Below are positions 7,769 to 15,738 of a DNA stretch of 64,000 bases, one piece after another (the first letter of the stretch is position 1; the number at the start of each line of letters is the position of its first letter). A program made the translations under genes and the position numbers. This DNA is from Sphingomonas sp. UBA978 (GTDB taxonomy: Bacteria > Pseudomonadota > Alphaproteobacteria > Sphingomonadales > Sphingomonadaceae). Below the pieces are notes generated by a model that saw nothing but the letters and a program-made list of their open reading frames with translations, was not told the origin of the DNA and made no database searches. The stretch is from positions 274,578 to 338,577 of the forward strand of contig NZ_DBBS01000021.1 of NCBI RefSeq assembly GCF_002292295.1, read 5' to 3'.

Positions 7769-8883
7769 AGCCCGAGGTCGGCGATCTCCGCCGCCGAGAA
7801 GCCGAGATCGGCGAGCGCCGCGGCATCGTCGCGGGCGGTCGCCATCGCCGGCGGGACGGTGGTGCTGGCGGAATAGCGCGGCGCCGGAGCGGGCTGGGTG
7901 ACGCCGCCCGCGGACGGCAGCATCGCGCGATGCCGGTTGTGGGGATGCGCTGCGGCTTCGGCGGCGTCGAGGACCGGCGTGACGCAGGCCTCGCTGCCGG
8001 CGAAGGCGGCGACCCAGGCGTCGCGGCTGCGGGTCAGGAAGCGCGCGGCGAGCGCCTCTCGCATCGCGGGCCATGCGGCGGGATCGAACTGGCGGGTCCA
8101 GAGCGGGTCGTCCAGCGCAAGGACGCGGCGCAGCGCGGCATAGAAGGCGGGTTCGATCGCGCCGACCGCGATCCATTTGCCGTCGGCGCACGCATAGGTG
8201 TCGTAGAAGGGCGCGCCGCCGTCGAGCAAATTGGTGCCCCGCGCGTCGCTCCACTGGCCCATCGCGCGAAAGCCCCAGATCATGCCCATCAGCAGCGCCG
8301 ATCCCTCGGTCATCGCGGCATCGACGACCTGTCCCTCGCCGCTGCGCTGCGCATGGAGCAAGGCGGCGAGCATGCCGAAGGCGAGCAGCATGCCGCCGCC
8401 GCCGAAATCGCCGACCATGTTGATCGGCGGCATCGGCCGGTCGCCCGCCCGCCCGAAGGCGTGAAGTGCGCCCGACAGCGCGATATAGTTGATGTCGTGG
8501 CCCGGCTCCTGCGCGAGCGGGCCGTCCTGCCCCCAGCCGGTCATGCGGCCATAGACGAGGCGCGGATTGTCGGCGAGCAGCCGGTCGGGGCCTAGCCCGA
8601 GCCGTTCCATCACGCCGGGGCGGAAGCCCTCGATCAAGCCATCGGCGGTGGCGGCGATGCGGCGGACCGCGGCGATGCCCTGCGGCGTCTTGAGGTCGAG
8701 CGCGATCGACCGGCGCGAGCGGAGCAGGGGGTCCCTGGCGGGATCGCTGAAGCCGGGCTGGACGCCGCGGTCGATGCGGATGACCTCCGCGCCGTGATCG
8801 GCGAGCATCATGCCGCAGAACGGGCCGGGGCCGATCCCGGCCATCTCGACGATGCGCAGGCCGGCGAGCGGGGGCGGGGCCAT
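7765..8883 (-). CDS. Alpha-methylacyl-CoA racemase-like CaiB/BaiF protein
   Basis: A 372-residue member of the class III CoA-transferase superfamily. The racemase-type catalytic pair is visible: His in EPGHDINYIALSG (about H129) and Asp in MVGDFGGGGMLL (about D159), matching the bacterial MCR/Amacr enzymes and not true CoA transferases. Its role would be epimerising 2-methyl-branched acyl-CoA esters before beta-oxidation, as with steroid side chains or branched fatty acids. The start has GGGAGA at good spacing. It is followed upstream by a second CaiB protein and glutaryl-CoA dehydrogenase on the same strand, so acyl-CoA catabolism is a shared theme, though the 100-bp gap does not prove an operon. 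Confidence 0.87.
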   Translation of the reverse strand: MAPPPLAGLRIVEMAGIGPGPFCGMMLADHGAEVIRIDRGVQPGFSDPARDPLLRSRRSIALDLKTPQGIAAVRRIAATADGLIEGFRPGVMERLGLGPDRLLADNPRLVYGRMTGWGQDGPLAQEPGHDINYIALSGALHAFGRAGDRPMPPINMVGDFGGGGMLLAFGMLAALLHAQRSGEGQVVDAAMTEGSALLMGMIWGFRAMGQWSDARGTNLLDGGAPFYDTYACADGKWIAVGAIEPAFYAALRRVLALDDPLWTRQFDPAAWPAMREALAARFLTRSRDAWVAAFAGSEACVTPVLDAAEAAAHPHNRHRAMLPSAGGVTQPAPAPRYSASTTVPPAMATARDDAAALADLGFSAAEIADLGL

Positions 8884-8986
8884 GGTGTCTCTCCCAGTTT
8901 TTCGGAAAGACTAGGTCGGGTCGCGACCGAGCACAACAAATGTTATGGCTGGCGTCAATGCTGTGAAGGACGCTGGCCGCACTATG

Positions 8987-10123
8987 CTATCGGGACGGAA
9001 CTACTCCCGTATGCCTCCCGGAATTCAGCGCCGGAGCGGGCCGGTCGGTGGCGAGGTCGGCGTCGGAAAAGCGGATCGGGGTGCGCAGACCCCTGATCGG
9101 CTCCAGGTCGAGGACCATGCCGCGGGCGACGACCTGCGGGTCGTGCAGGGCCTGTTCGACGGTGTTGATCGGGCCGGCGGGAACGCCGGCGACCTCCAGC
9201 CGGGCGAGCAGGTCGTCGCGCTCGAAGCGGCGGGTGGCGGCGGTGATCGCCGCGAACAGCGGTTCGCGATGCGCCAGCCGGAGCGCGTTGGTGGCGTAGC
9301 GCGGGTCCGCCGCGTCGAGGCCGACGACGGCGCAGAAGCGGCGGAACTGGCCGTCGTTGCCGACCGCGAGGATGAACCAGCCGTCGGCCGTCTCGAACAC
9401 GGCATAGGGGCAGACGTTGACATGCGCGTTGCCGACGCGGGTCGGGGTGACGCCGCTGCCGAAGTAGTTCGCCGCCTGGTTGGCGAGGACGCCGGTCATC
9501 GTGTCGAGCAGCGCCATGTCGATCTGCTGGCCGCGGCCGGTCCGCTCGCGCATCGCAAGCGCGGCCTGGATGGCGATGACGGCATAGAGGCCGGTGGCGA
9601 TGTCGGCCATGGCGACGCCGATCTTCTGCGGGGCGCCGGCGGGTTCGCCGGTCAGGTCCATCATCCCGCTCATGCCCTGCACGATGAAGTCGTAGCCGGC
9701 GCGCGGGGCATAGGGGCCGTCCTGCCCGAAGCCGGTGATCGAGCAATAGACGAGGCGCGGGTTGAGGGCGGAGAGGCTGGCGTAATCGAGGCCATATTTG
9801 GCGAGGCCGCCGACCTTGAAATTCTCGATCAGCACGTCCGCTTCGGCGGCGAGGGCGCGGACCTGCGCCTGGCCTTCGGCGGTGGTAAAGTCGATGACCC
9901 GGCTGGTCTTGCCGCGGTTGCAGGCGTGGAAGTAGGCGGCGTCCTGCGTGCCGTCCGGGTTGTCGACGAAGGGCGGGCCCCAGCGGCGGGTGTCGTCGCC
10001 GGCGGGGGATTCGACCTTGGTGACGGCCGCGCCGAGGTCGGCGAGGACCTGACCCGCCCATGGCCCGGCAAGGATGCGGGCGAGTTCGAGGACCTTGAGG
10101 CCGGCGAGGGGGTGGTCAGGCAT
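8987..10123 (-). CDS. CaiB/BaiF CoA-transferase family protein, possible glutarate CoA-transferase
   Basis: A 378-residue class III CoA transferase. The N-terminal PLAGLKVLELARILAGPW and the catalytic aspartate in GVAMADIATGLYAV (about D174) are characteristic; it lacks the racemase GHDINY histidine of its neighbour. The internal ATG was chosen because the conserved domain begins there; the longer reading frame overlaps a palindromic repeat. It lies directly downstream of glutaryl-CoA dehydrogenase on the same strand. Mammalian and bacterial glutarate CoA-transferases (C7orf10/SUGCT type) belong to this family, so activation of glutarate for the dehydrogenase is a reasonable inference; the substrate is not shown by sequence alone. 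Confidence 0.87.
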   Translation of the reverse strand: MPDHPLAGLKVLELARILAGPWAGQVLADLGAAVTKVESPAGDDTRRWGPPFVDNPDGTQDAAYFHACNRGKTSRVIDFTTAEGQAQVRALAAEADVLIENFKVGGLAKYGLDYASLSALNPRLVYCSITGFGQDGPYAPRAGYDFIVQGMSGMMDLTGEPAGAPQKIGVAMADIATGLYAVIAIQAALAMRERTGRGQQIDMALLDTMTGVLANQAANYFGSGVTPTRVGNAHVNVCPYAVFETADGWFILAVGNDGQFRRFCAVVGLDAADPRYATNALRLAHREPLFAAITAATRRFERDDLLARLEVAGVPAGPINTVEQALHDPQVVARGMVLDLEPIRGLRTPIRFSDADLATDRPAPALNSGRHTGVVPSR

Positions 10124-10138
10124 CGGCCGGCCGCCGTT

Positions 10139-10215
10139 CGTCATTGCGCGCGTCGCGCGGCAATCCAGCGCGTCCTGGCTCGGCTCCGGATCGCTTCGCT
10201 TTGGTCGCAATGACG
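10139..10215. repeat. REP-like palindromic intergenic element
   Basis: The outer arms CGTCATTGCG and CGCAATGACG are perfectly inverted, with further imperfect pairing inside (GGCAATCC against GGATCGCT). This is the common pattern of dispersed palindromic elements in sphingomonad genomes. It lies between the acyl-CoA dehydrogenase and CoA-transferase genes, both on the minus strand, and could affect the stability of their joint transcript. Confidence 0.65.
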
Positions 10216-10222
10216 GACACAG

Positions 10223-11407
10223 TCAGAACGCCGCGATGCCGGTGATGGCGCGGCCGAGGATGAGGGCATGGACGTCGTGCGCGCCTTCATAGGTGTTGAC
10301 CGTTTCGAGGTTCATTGCGTGGCGCATGACCTGATATTCGCCCGAGATACCGTTGCCGCCGTGCATGTCGCGCGCCGTCCGGGCGATATCGAGCGCTTTG
10401 CCGACGTTGTTGCGCTTGACGATCGACACCATTTCGGGGGCGAAGCGGCCTTCGTCCATCAGCCGGCCGACGCGCAGCGAGGCCTGCAGGCCGAGCGCGA
10501 TCTCCGTCTCCATGTCGGCGAGCTTCTTCTGGTAGAGTTGGCGACCGGCGAGCGGCGTGCCGAACTGCTTGCGGTCGAGGCCGTACTGGCGCGCGGCGTG
10601 GAAGCAGAATTCGGCCGCGCCGAGCGCCCCCCAGCTGATGCCGTAGCGCGCGCGGTTGAGGCAGCCGAACGGCCCCTTCAGCCCCTCGACATTAGGCAGC
10701 AGCGCGTCGTCGCCGACCGCGACGTCCTCCATGACGATGCCGCCGGTGATCGAGGCGCGCAGGGACAGCTTGCCCTCGATCTTGGGGGCGGACAGGCCCT
10801 TCATGCCCTTGGTGAGGATGAAGCCGCGGATCGCGCCGCCATGCGCGTCGGACTTGGCCCAGACGACGAAGACGTCGGCGATCGGCGAGTTCGAAATCCA
10901 GGTCTTGGCGCCCGACAGGACGTAACCGCCCTCGACCTTGCGCGCGCGGGTGGTCATGCCGCCGGGATCGGAGCCGGCATCGGGTTCGGTCAGGCCGAAG
11001 CAGCCGATATATTCGCCGCTGGCGAGCTTCGGCAGGAAGGCGCGCTTCTGCTCTTCGGAGCCATAGGCGTAGATCGGATACATGACGAGGCTGGACTGGA
11101 CGCTCATCATCGAGCGATAGCCCGAATCGATCCGCTCGACCTCGCGCGCGACGAGGCCATAGGCGACGTAACCCGCGCCGACGCCGCCATATTCCTCCGG
11201 CACCGTCGGCCCGAGCAGGCCGAGTTCGCCCATCTCGCGGAAGATGTCGGGATCGGTGTGTTCGTGCTGGAACGCCGCGACGATCCGCGGCGCGAGCCTG
11301 TCCTGCGCGTAGCTGCGCGCGGTGTCGCGGATCATCCGTTCGTCCTCGCTCAACTGATCGTCGAGCAGGAAGGGATCGGCCCAGTCGAACTTGCCCATGC
11401 CGGCCAT
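10223..11407 (-). CDS. gcdH: Glutaryl-CoA dehydrogenase
   Basis: A 394-residue flavoprotein that oxidises and decarboxylates glutaryl-CoA to crotonyl-CoA in lysine, hydroxylysine and tryptophan breakdown. The diagnostic N-terminal FDWADPFLLDDQL, the substrate-loop region RIDSGYRSMMSVQSSLVM, the FAD-binding GLTEPDAGSDPGG and the catalytic glutamate in NTYEGAHDVHALILGR (about E374) all match GcdH and not short-chain acyl-CoA dehydrogenases. The chosen ATG has AAGGAG nine bases upstream. The CoA-transferase downstream may supply its substrate. Tryptophan 2,3-dioxygenase lies 2.4 kb away on the same strand, but a TonB receptor is between them. Confidence 0.93.
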   Translation of the reverse strand: MAGMGKFDWADPFLLDDQLSEDERMIRDTARSYAQDRLAPRIVAAFQHEHTDPDIFREMGELGLLGPTVPEEYGGVGAGYVAYGLVAREVERIDSGYRSMMSVQSSLVMYPIYAYGSEEQKRAFLPKLASGEYIGCFGLTEPDAGSDPGGMTTRARKVEGGYVLSGAKTWISNSPIADVFVVWAKSDAHGGAIRGFILTKGMKGLSAPKIEGKLSLRASITGGIVMEDVAVGDDALLPNVEGLKGPFGCLNRARYGISWGALGAAEFCFHAARQYGLDRKQFGTPLAGRQLYQKKLADMETEIALGLQASLRVGRLMDEGRFAPEMVSIVKRNNVGKALDIARTARDMHGGNGISGEYQVMRHAMNLETVNTYEGAHDVHALILGRAITGIAAF

Positions 11408-11470
11408 CGCATCGTCTCCTTTTGAAGATGCGGTACGGGGGAATGGGTGAGGGGGCAAGGGGGCGCCTTT

Positions 11471-11501
11471 CCGTCACCCCGGACGTGTTCCGGGGTGACG
11501 G
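11471..11501 (-). terminator. Strong hairpin after the TonB receptor gene
   Basis: CCGTCACCCCGGA and TCCGGGGTGACGG pair perfectly over 13 bp around a 5-base loop. It lies between the end of the receptor gene and the start of gcdH. A half-copy (TTCCGGGATGACGGG) occurs near 37370, so the motif may be a small dispersed palindrome used as a terminator. No T run follows. Confidence 0.5.
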
Positions 11502-11518
11502 GGGTGTTCAGAGGGGCG

Positions 11519-13645
11519 TTACAGCCCGAAGCGGAGCGTCACGCGGATGTCGCGGCCGGCGAGCGGCGCGAAATCCTTGAGGAAGCTCGAATGGCGGCGC
11601 GCGACCACGTCGAACAGGTTGTTCGCCGAGAGCAGCAGGCTGGTCTTGCTGTCCTTGCCAAACGGGCTGATCGATGCGCTCGCGTTGACCATCGTGTAAT
11701 CGTCGGTGCGCGTCTCGAATGCGGCGAGGCGGTTCTGCGGGAAGACGTGCTCGACCTCGACCCGGCCGCCGAGCCGGTCGCCCTGCGCCTCGATCCCGCC
11801 GAGCACGCGCGCGGGCGGGATACGGGGAACGGGGCCGGAATCGACGATATTGGCGTGGACATAGTCGCCGAGCAGGTCGGCGTTGATCGCATAGCCGCCG
11901 ATCTGCGCGAGCCGCACCGAGGCGTCCGCCTCGAAGCCGTAATAGCGCGCGTCGCCCTGCTGATACTGGAAGCAGGGCAGGCCATCGAGTTCGTCGGTGC
12001 GGGTCAGGCAGACCGAGGGATCGACGCGGTTTTCCGAGATATAGTTGGAGAACCAGTTGTAATAGGCGGAGGCATCGAAGCTGTAGCCGTCGCCATGCGC
12101 GTGCAGCGTCGCCTCGAGACCCCATGATTTTTCGAGGCGGAAGTCGGGATTGCCGAGCTCATAGGCCTGCGTGCCGGCGTGCGGGCCGTTGGCGAGCAAT
12201 TCCTCCGCCGACGGCGCGCGTTCGGTGCGCGAGCCGTTGAGGCCGATGCGGATGCCGTCGCTGATCGCGTAGGACGCGCCGATCGAGCCCGACAGCGCCT
12301 CGAAATGGCGATTGCCGCCGAAGAAGCGGTCGTTGCCGGCCGGTACGCGCCCGGCGACGTCGGTCAGTTCGTAGCGAAGGCCGCCCTCGGCGCGGAACGG
12401 ACCCGCGCTATATTGTTGCAGCGTGAAGAAGCCGGTCTGGTTGGTTTCGTTCTTCGGCAGAAAGGCCTCGTCGCCGACGACGTTGAAGATGCGGTTGAAA
12501 TACTGGACGCCGGACGCGCCCTGCCAGCCGCCGCGATTGGCCTGGACGACCTCGAGCCGCCCCTCGAGCCCCTTGTTGTAGAAGGCGGTGCCGACGCTGC
12601 CGTCTTCCTCCAGCTCGAAGTGGCGATAGCTTGCCTGGCCGGCGCGGATGCGGATCTTGTCGAGGAAGCCGCCGCCGGTGTTGACCTCGCCGCGCAGGTC
12701 GACGCGGTTCTGGACGACGGAGAGGCGCGGCGCCTCCTGCTCCTGCCCGACCGCGGTCGCGTAGCGGATGGGGACGCCATAGAGGCTGTCGTAATGGCTG
12801 TAGGAGACGCCGAGGTTGCCGGTGTCGGTGATGATCGACGCGCCCGCGCCCGCGGTCCACGTCTCGGCGGCCGAATTGGGCAGGCGGTTGCGCAGCGCGG
12901 CGGTGCCGGCGAAGTCGATCGGCTCGTCGCCGTCCTGCGGCAGGCCGACCTGACTCAGCGCGGCGGCGCGGGCGGCGGGGGACAGCAGATAGCCCTTGCC
13001 AGTGCGAAGGTCGTTCGCCTTCAGATACGACCCGTCGGCATGCAGGACAAGGTGTTCGCCGACCGCCACATCGCCGGCGGCGCCGCCCGAGCGTTCGTCC
13101 GCGGCCGAGCCGTAATTGGCGATGCCGTTGAGGCGATAGCCATTTTCGGGGACGCTACGCGGGATGCGGGTGTCGATGACGTTGACGACGCCGCCGACCG
13201 CGGACGAGCCGAACAGCAATGCCGACGGGCCGCGCAGCACCTCGATCCGCTCGGCGAGCAGGGGATCGATGATGACGGCATGGTCGACGCTGGTGTTGCT
13301 GACGTCGATCGAGCCGATGCCGTCGGTGAGCACGCGGATGCGATCGCCCTGGAAGCCGCGCAGGATCGGCCGCGAGGCGCTGGGACCGAAGGAGGTCGCC
13401 GACACGCCGGGCTGGCGGGCGAGCGTCTCGCCGATCGTCGGGCGCAGGTTGCGGGTCAGTTCCTCGCCGGAGATGACCGAGGTGCCCTGCAGCACGTCGC
13501 GCTCGCTCTGCGGCAGTGCGGCAGTGACGATGATGTCCCGGCCATGCGGCGCGGCGGCCGCCGCCGGCGCGGGCGGGGTGGCGGTTTGCGCGACGGCGGG
13601 ACTGGCGATCAGGGCGGCGCCGGCGAGCAGGGTGAACTTCAGCAT
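11519..13645 (-). CDS. TonB-dependent outer-membrane receptor, ZnuD-like
   Basis: A 708-residue receptor. Residues 1-19 are a signal peptide (MLKFTLLAGAALIASPAVAQ). A plug domain follows, with RPILRGFQGDRIRVLTDGIG and the GPSALLFGSSAVGG stretch, then a 22-strand barrel ending in aromatic VTLRFGL. The plug pattern with PDHAV-like SVDHAVIIDPLLAERIEVL and the barrel pattern ERAPSAEELLANGPH followed by YELGNPDFRLEKSWG are typical of the ZnuD group, which imports zinc (and sometimes haem). A palindromic Zur-like site lies just upstream, and zur itself is 27 kb away. Zinc is therefore the best guess for substrate; other metal chelates are possible. Confidence 0.87.
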   Translation of the reverse strand: MLKFTLLAGAALIASPAVAQTATPPAPAAAAAPHGRDIIVTAALPQSERDVLQGTSVISGEELTRNLRPTIGETLARQPGVSATSFGPSASRPILRGFQGDRIRVLTDGIGSIDVSNTSVDHAVIIDPLLAERIEVLRGPSALLFGSSAVGGVVNVIDTRIPRSVPENGYRLNGIANYGSAADERSGGAAGDVAVGEHLVLHADGSYLKANDLRTGKGYLLSPAARAAALSQVGLPQDGDEPIDFAGTAALRNRLPNSAAETWTAGAGASIITDTGNLGVSYSHYDSLYGVPIRYATAVGQEQEAPRLSVVQNRVDLRGEVNTGGGFLDKIRIRAGQASYRHFELEEDGSVGTAFYNKGLEGRLEVVQANRGGWQGASGVQYFNRIFNVVGDEAFLPKNETNQTGFFTLQQYSAGPFRAEGGLRYELTDVAGRVPAGNDRFFGGNRHFEALSGSIGASYAISDGIRIGLNGSRTERAPSAEELLANGPHAGTQAYELGNPDFRLEKSWGLEATLHAHGDGYSFDASAYYNWFSNYISENRVDPSVCLTRTDELDGLPCFQYQQGDARYYGFEADASVRLAQIGGYAINADLLGDYVHANIVDSGPVPRIPPARVLGGIEAQGDRLGGRVEVEHVFPQNRLAAFETRTDDYTMVNASASISPFGKDSKTSLLLSANNLFDVVARRHSSFLKDFAPLAGRDIRVTLRFGL

Positions 13646-13695
13646 CGATACTCCGGGAAACAGGCGATTGTGCAGACGCGCTGTCTCATAACGGC

Positions 13696-13711
13696 GATGT
13701 TACGTTATATC
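13696..13711. promoter_or_regulatory. Candidate Zur-type operator before the TonB receptor
   Basis: GATGTTACGTTATATC is an imperfect palindrome (6 of 8 positions pair) in an AT-rich island 50 bases upstream of the receptor start. It contains the ATGTTA/TTATAT halves seen in Zur boxes. The assignment is inference from base pattern and receptor type. Confidence 0.35.
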
Positions 13712-13777
13712 AAAATGAAATCCATGTCATGTTGGGTGCAGTGCAGCACTGTGGTTTTCCTGCCACAGGCCGGAGCG

Positions 13778-14590
13778 TCAGAGGCTGGTGCGGACGTCGA
13801 GCAGTTCGGGGAAGAAGCGCTGTTCGACGACGCGCGCGAGATAGGGCACGCCAACGGTGCCGCCGGTGCCGGTCTTGAAGCCGATGACGCGCTCTACCGT
13901 CTTGAGATGGCCGAAGCGCCAGAGCTGGACGTGATATTCGAGGTCGACCAGCTTTTCAGCGAGTTCGTACAGGTCCCACCAGGCGGACGGATCGCCGTAG
14001 ACGGTGGCCCAGCAGGCCTCGACCGAGCGCGACGGCGCGGCGATGGTAGCGAAATCGCGGTCGAGCCGGTCGGTGGGCACCGGCAGGCCGCGGCGGGCGA
14101 GAAGGCGCAGCGCCTCGTCGTACAGGCTCGGCCGGGCCAGTTCGGCGGACAGGCGGTCGCGTACCTCCGCCTCCTCGAACACCGCGACCATCGCCGGATT
14201 GCGGTTGCCCATGATGAACTCGAGCTGGCGATATTGATCGGACTGGAAGCCCGAACTGGTGCCGAGGCTGCCGCGCATCGCCGCGTAATCGGCCGGCGTC
14301 ATCGTCGCCAGCACCTCCCACGACTGGATCAGCTGCGTCTGGATGCGGCTGACACGCGCCATCATCTTGAGCGCCGGCGGCAGGTCGTCGTCGGCGATGC
14401 GGCGGCGCGCCTCGCCCAGTTCGTGCAGGCACAATTTCATCCACAGTTCCGACGCCTGATGGATGGTGACGAACAGCAATTCGTCATGGACGTCGCTGAG
14501 CGGCGTCTGGACGGCGAGCAGTTCGGGCAGGCGCAGGTAGCTGCGATAGGTGATCGTCATGGCGGGCAGGTGTAGCGGAGCCGCGGTCAT
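13778..14590 (-). CDS. kynA: Tryptophan 2,3-dioxygenase
   Basis: A 270-residue haem dioxygenase that opens the indole ring of L-tryptophan to N-formylkynurenine, the first kynurenine-pathway step. Family signatures are HDELLFVTIHQASELW (distal His about 44), SGFQSDQYRQLEFIMGN (substrate-binding Arg), and WRFGHLKTVERVIGFKTG with the proximal haem His, followed by TGGTVGVPYL. I chose the ATG overlapping the upstream stop (ATGA) because GGAG lies at correct spacing; a shorter ATG ten codons in has no ribosome site. It is the last of three overlapping genes behind an SOS-like box, an unusual setting. kynU and kynB are not in the window. Confidence 0.93.
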   Translation of the reverse strand: MTAAPLHLPAMTITYRSYLRLPELLAVQTPLSDVHDELLFVTIHQASELWMKLCLHELGEARRRIADDDLPPALKMMARVSRIQTQLIQSWEVLATMTPADYAAMRGSLGTSSGFQSDQYRQLEFIMGNRNPAMVAVFEEAEVRDRLSAELARPSLYDEALRLLARRGLPVPTDRLDRDFATIAAPSRSVEACWATVYGDPSAWWDLYELAEKLVDLEYHVQLWRFGHLKTVERVIGFKTGTGGTVGVPYLARVVEQRFFPELLDVRTSL

Positions 14591-14856
14591 GTCTCCAGCA
14601 GCAGCACCTGCAGCGTCGCGGTGGTGGCGGTGGCGGTGACGACGGCGAGGTCGGCGACGAGCCGGCCGGGGACCGGCAACTCCGCCTCGGGCAAGGCGGC
14701 GAGCCATGCGGCGGGATCGGCGCCGTCGATCGCGAGGACGAGGTCGAGCCGCACGCCGGTGAAGGTGGCGCTGGACCATGGCTGCTCGGCGGCGTCGCGC
14801 AGGGCCAGTGTCACGCCATAGGGCCGCGCGTCGGCAGCCAGCGCGCGCAGCATCAT
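14587..14856 (-). CDS. Small protein of unknown function between HTH-like gene and kynA
   Basis: An 89-residue protein I do not recognise. It starts MMLRALAADARPYGVTLALR, has a central SSATFTGVRLDLVLAI stretch and ends in alternating hydrophobic and threonine residues (VVTATATTATLQVLLLE), suggesting a mostly beta fold. No signal peptide or membrane helix is evident. Both junctions are four-base ATGA overlaps, with the small HTH-like gene upstream and kynA downstream, so it is surely translated if the operon is. The start was set by that overlap. Conservation next to kynA would suggest a role in tryptophan use. Confidence 0.6.
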   Translation of the reverse strand: MMLRALAADARPYGVTLALRDAAEQPWSSATFTGVRLDLVLAIDGADPAAWLAALPEAELPVPGRLVADLAVVTATATTATLQVLLLET

Positions 14857-15029
14857 CCCTGCCGCCCGGCCATGAAGCGTTCGATCCGCGCGACATTCTC
14901 CGGCCCGATCACCCGGCCGCGCATCATGTCGGTGACGAGACGCGGATCGTTGATCGACAGCCGGCCGAACTGGCTGCGCGACATGCCGGTGTGGCGGAGA
15001 TAGCGGTCGATCTTGATGAGCAGGCACAT
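14853..15029 (-). CDS. Small DNA-binding-like protein (58 residues)
   Basis: MCLLIKIDRYLRHTGMSRSQFGRLSINDPRLVTDMMRGR is written here in two parts: the first half MCLLIKIDRYLRHTGMSRSQ, then FGRLSINDPRLVTDMMRGR. The pattern (two short helices, a turn, a helix with RLVTDMMRGR, then ENVARIERFM) looks like the lambda-repressor-type helix-turn-helix found in short sphingomonad proteins of unknown role. The ATG with GAGGGA five bases upstream was chosen; a longer frame adds 18 residues but would overlap the SOS-like box. First gene of the kynA operon and divergent from the S24 repressor. It could be an operon autoregulator. Confidence 0.65.
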   Translation of the reverse strand: MCLLIKIDRYLRHTGMSRSQFGRLSINDPRLVTDMMRGRVIGPENVARIERFMAGRQG

Positions 15030-15056
15030 CGATTCCCTCACGAGTCCATCTGTTCT

Positions 15057-15071
15057 GTTCGCGATCTGTTC
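15057..15071. promoter_or_regulatory. SOS-like box, GTTC-N7-GTTC
   Basis: GTTCGCGATCTGTTC fits the alphaproteobacterial LexA box exactly (GTTC, seven bases, GTTC); a third GTTC lies five bases further left. It sits 28 bases before the chosen start of the small HTH-like gene, where a LexA-type repressor would cover the promoter. Its match is direct; regulation is inferred. Confidence 0.5.
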
Positions 15072-15089
15072 CGGTTGATCCAACTTGTC

Positions 15090-15104
15090 TAGGAAAATTT
15101 CCTA
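15090..15104. promoter_or_regulatory. Perfect palindrome, candidate operator of the S24 repressor
   Basis: TAGGAAAATTTCCTA has two perfect 7-base arms around one central A. It lies 17 bases before the GTG start of the S24 repressor-like gene and in the shared divergent region, the usual place for an autoregulatory operator. Confidence 0.5.
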
Positions 15105-15120
15105 CGCTATCGCATCCTAT

Positions 15121-15738
15121 GTGGAGACGATCGAACCGAGGGGCCGGTTGACGGCGCTGGCGGCGGCGCGGGGCGACAGCCTGGCGGCGCTGTCGGCCAT
15201 GCTCGGGCGCAACGCGGCCTATCTCCAGCAATTCGTCGCGCGGGGATCGCCGCGGCGGCTGGCCGACGACGACCGGCGCCGGCTGGCGGACTATTTCGGG
15301 GTGGACGAGGTGGAGCTAGGCGCGGCGCCCGGGCGGCGGCCGTTCACCCTGCCGCGACTCGATATCGCCGCCTCGGCGGGGCCGGGTGCGTTCGTCGATG
15401 GCGAGATCGCGATCGGGGCGGCGGCGATCGACCCGGCGCTGGCGACGCGGCTGGGCTTGCGTGAGGGGCAGGCGGCGATCGTGCGGGTGCGCGGCGATTC
15501 GATGGAGCCGGGACTGGTCGACGGCGACCTGATCGTGGTCGACCGCGTCCGGCGAACACCCGATGCGCGCGGCGGGGTGTACGTGGTGCGGATCGACGAT
15601 GCGGTGATGGTGAAGCGCGTCAGCCGCGGACGCGCCGGGTTGAGGGTAGTGAGCGACAATCCTACGGCGCCGCCGGTGCCGGACGGCCCGGTCGAGGTGA
15701 TCGGCCGCGTCGTCTGGCTGATGCGCGAACCGCGCTGA
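15121..15738 (+). CDS. S24-family LexA/CI-like repressor
   Basis: A 205-residue protein with an N-terminal HTH-like segment (about 1-65: DSLAALSAMLGRNAAYLQQF...RRLADYFGVDE) and a C-terminal S24 signal-peptidase fold. The serine is in VRGDSMEPGLVDGDLIVVDR and the lysine in AVMVKRVSRG; a likely self-cleavage point is the Ala-Gly in ASAGPGA. Such proteins are repressors that can be inactivated by RecA-linked autoproteolysis. The GTG start gives the METIEPRGR-like N-terminus; a TTG 36 bases upstream would run through the palindrome and is less likely. It is divergent from the kynA operon, whose promoter region has an SOS-like box, so it is a candidate regulator of both sides. Confidence 0.8.
   Translation: METIEPRGRLTALAAARGDSLAALSAMLGRNAAYLQQFVARGSPRRLADDDRRRLADYFGVDEVELGAAPGRRPFTLPRLDIAASAGPGAFVDGEIAIGAAAIDPALATRLGLREGQAAIVRVRGDSMEPGLVDGDLIVVDRVRRTPDARGGVYVVRIDDAVMVKRVSRGRAGLRVVSDNPTAPPVPDGPVEVIGRVVWLMREPR

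Noticed and set aside
6425..8254. 609-codon minus frame across the MFS permease and CaiB gene
   Set aside because: Antisense to one strong gene and out of frame with the other; Arg/His-rich without motifs.
12179..14575. Long + strand frame opposite the TonB receptor and kynA
   Set aside because: Composition and position fit a mirror of the real genes; runs through two genes and their spacer.
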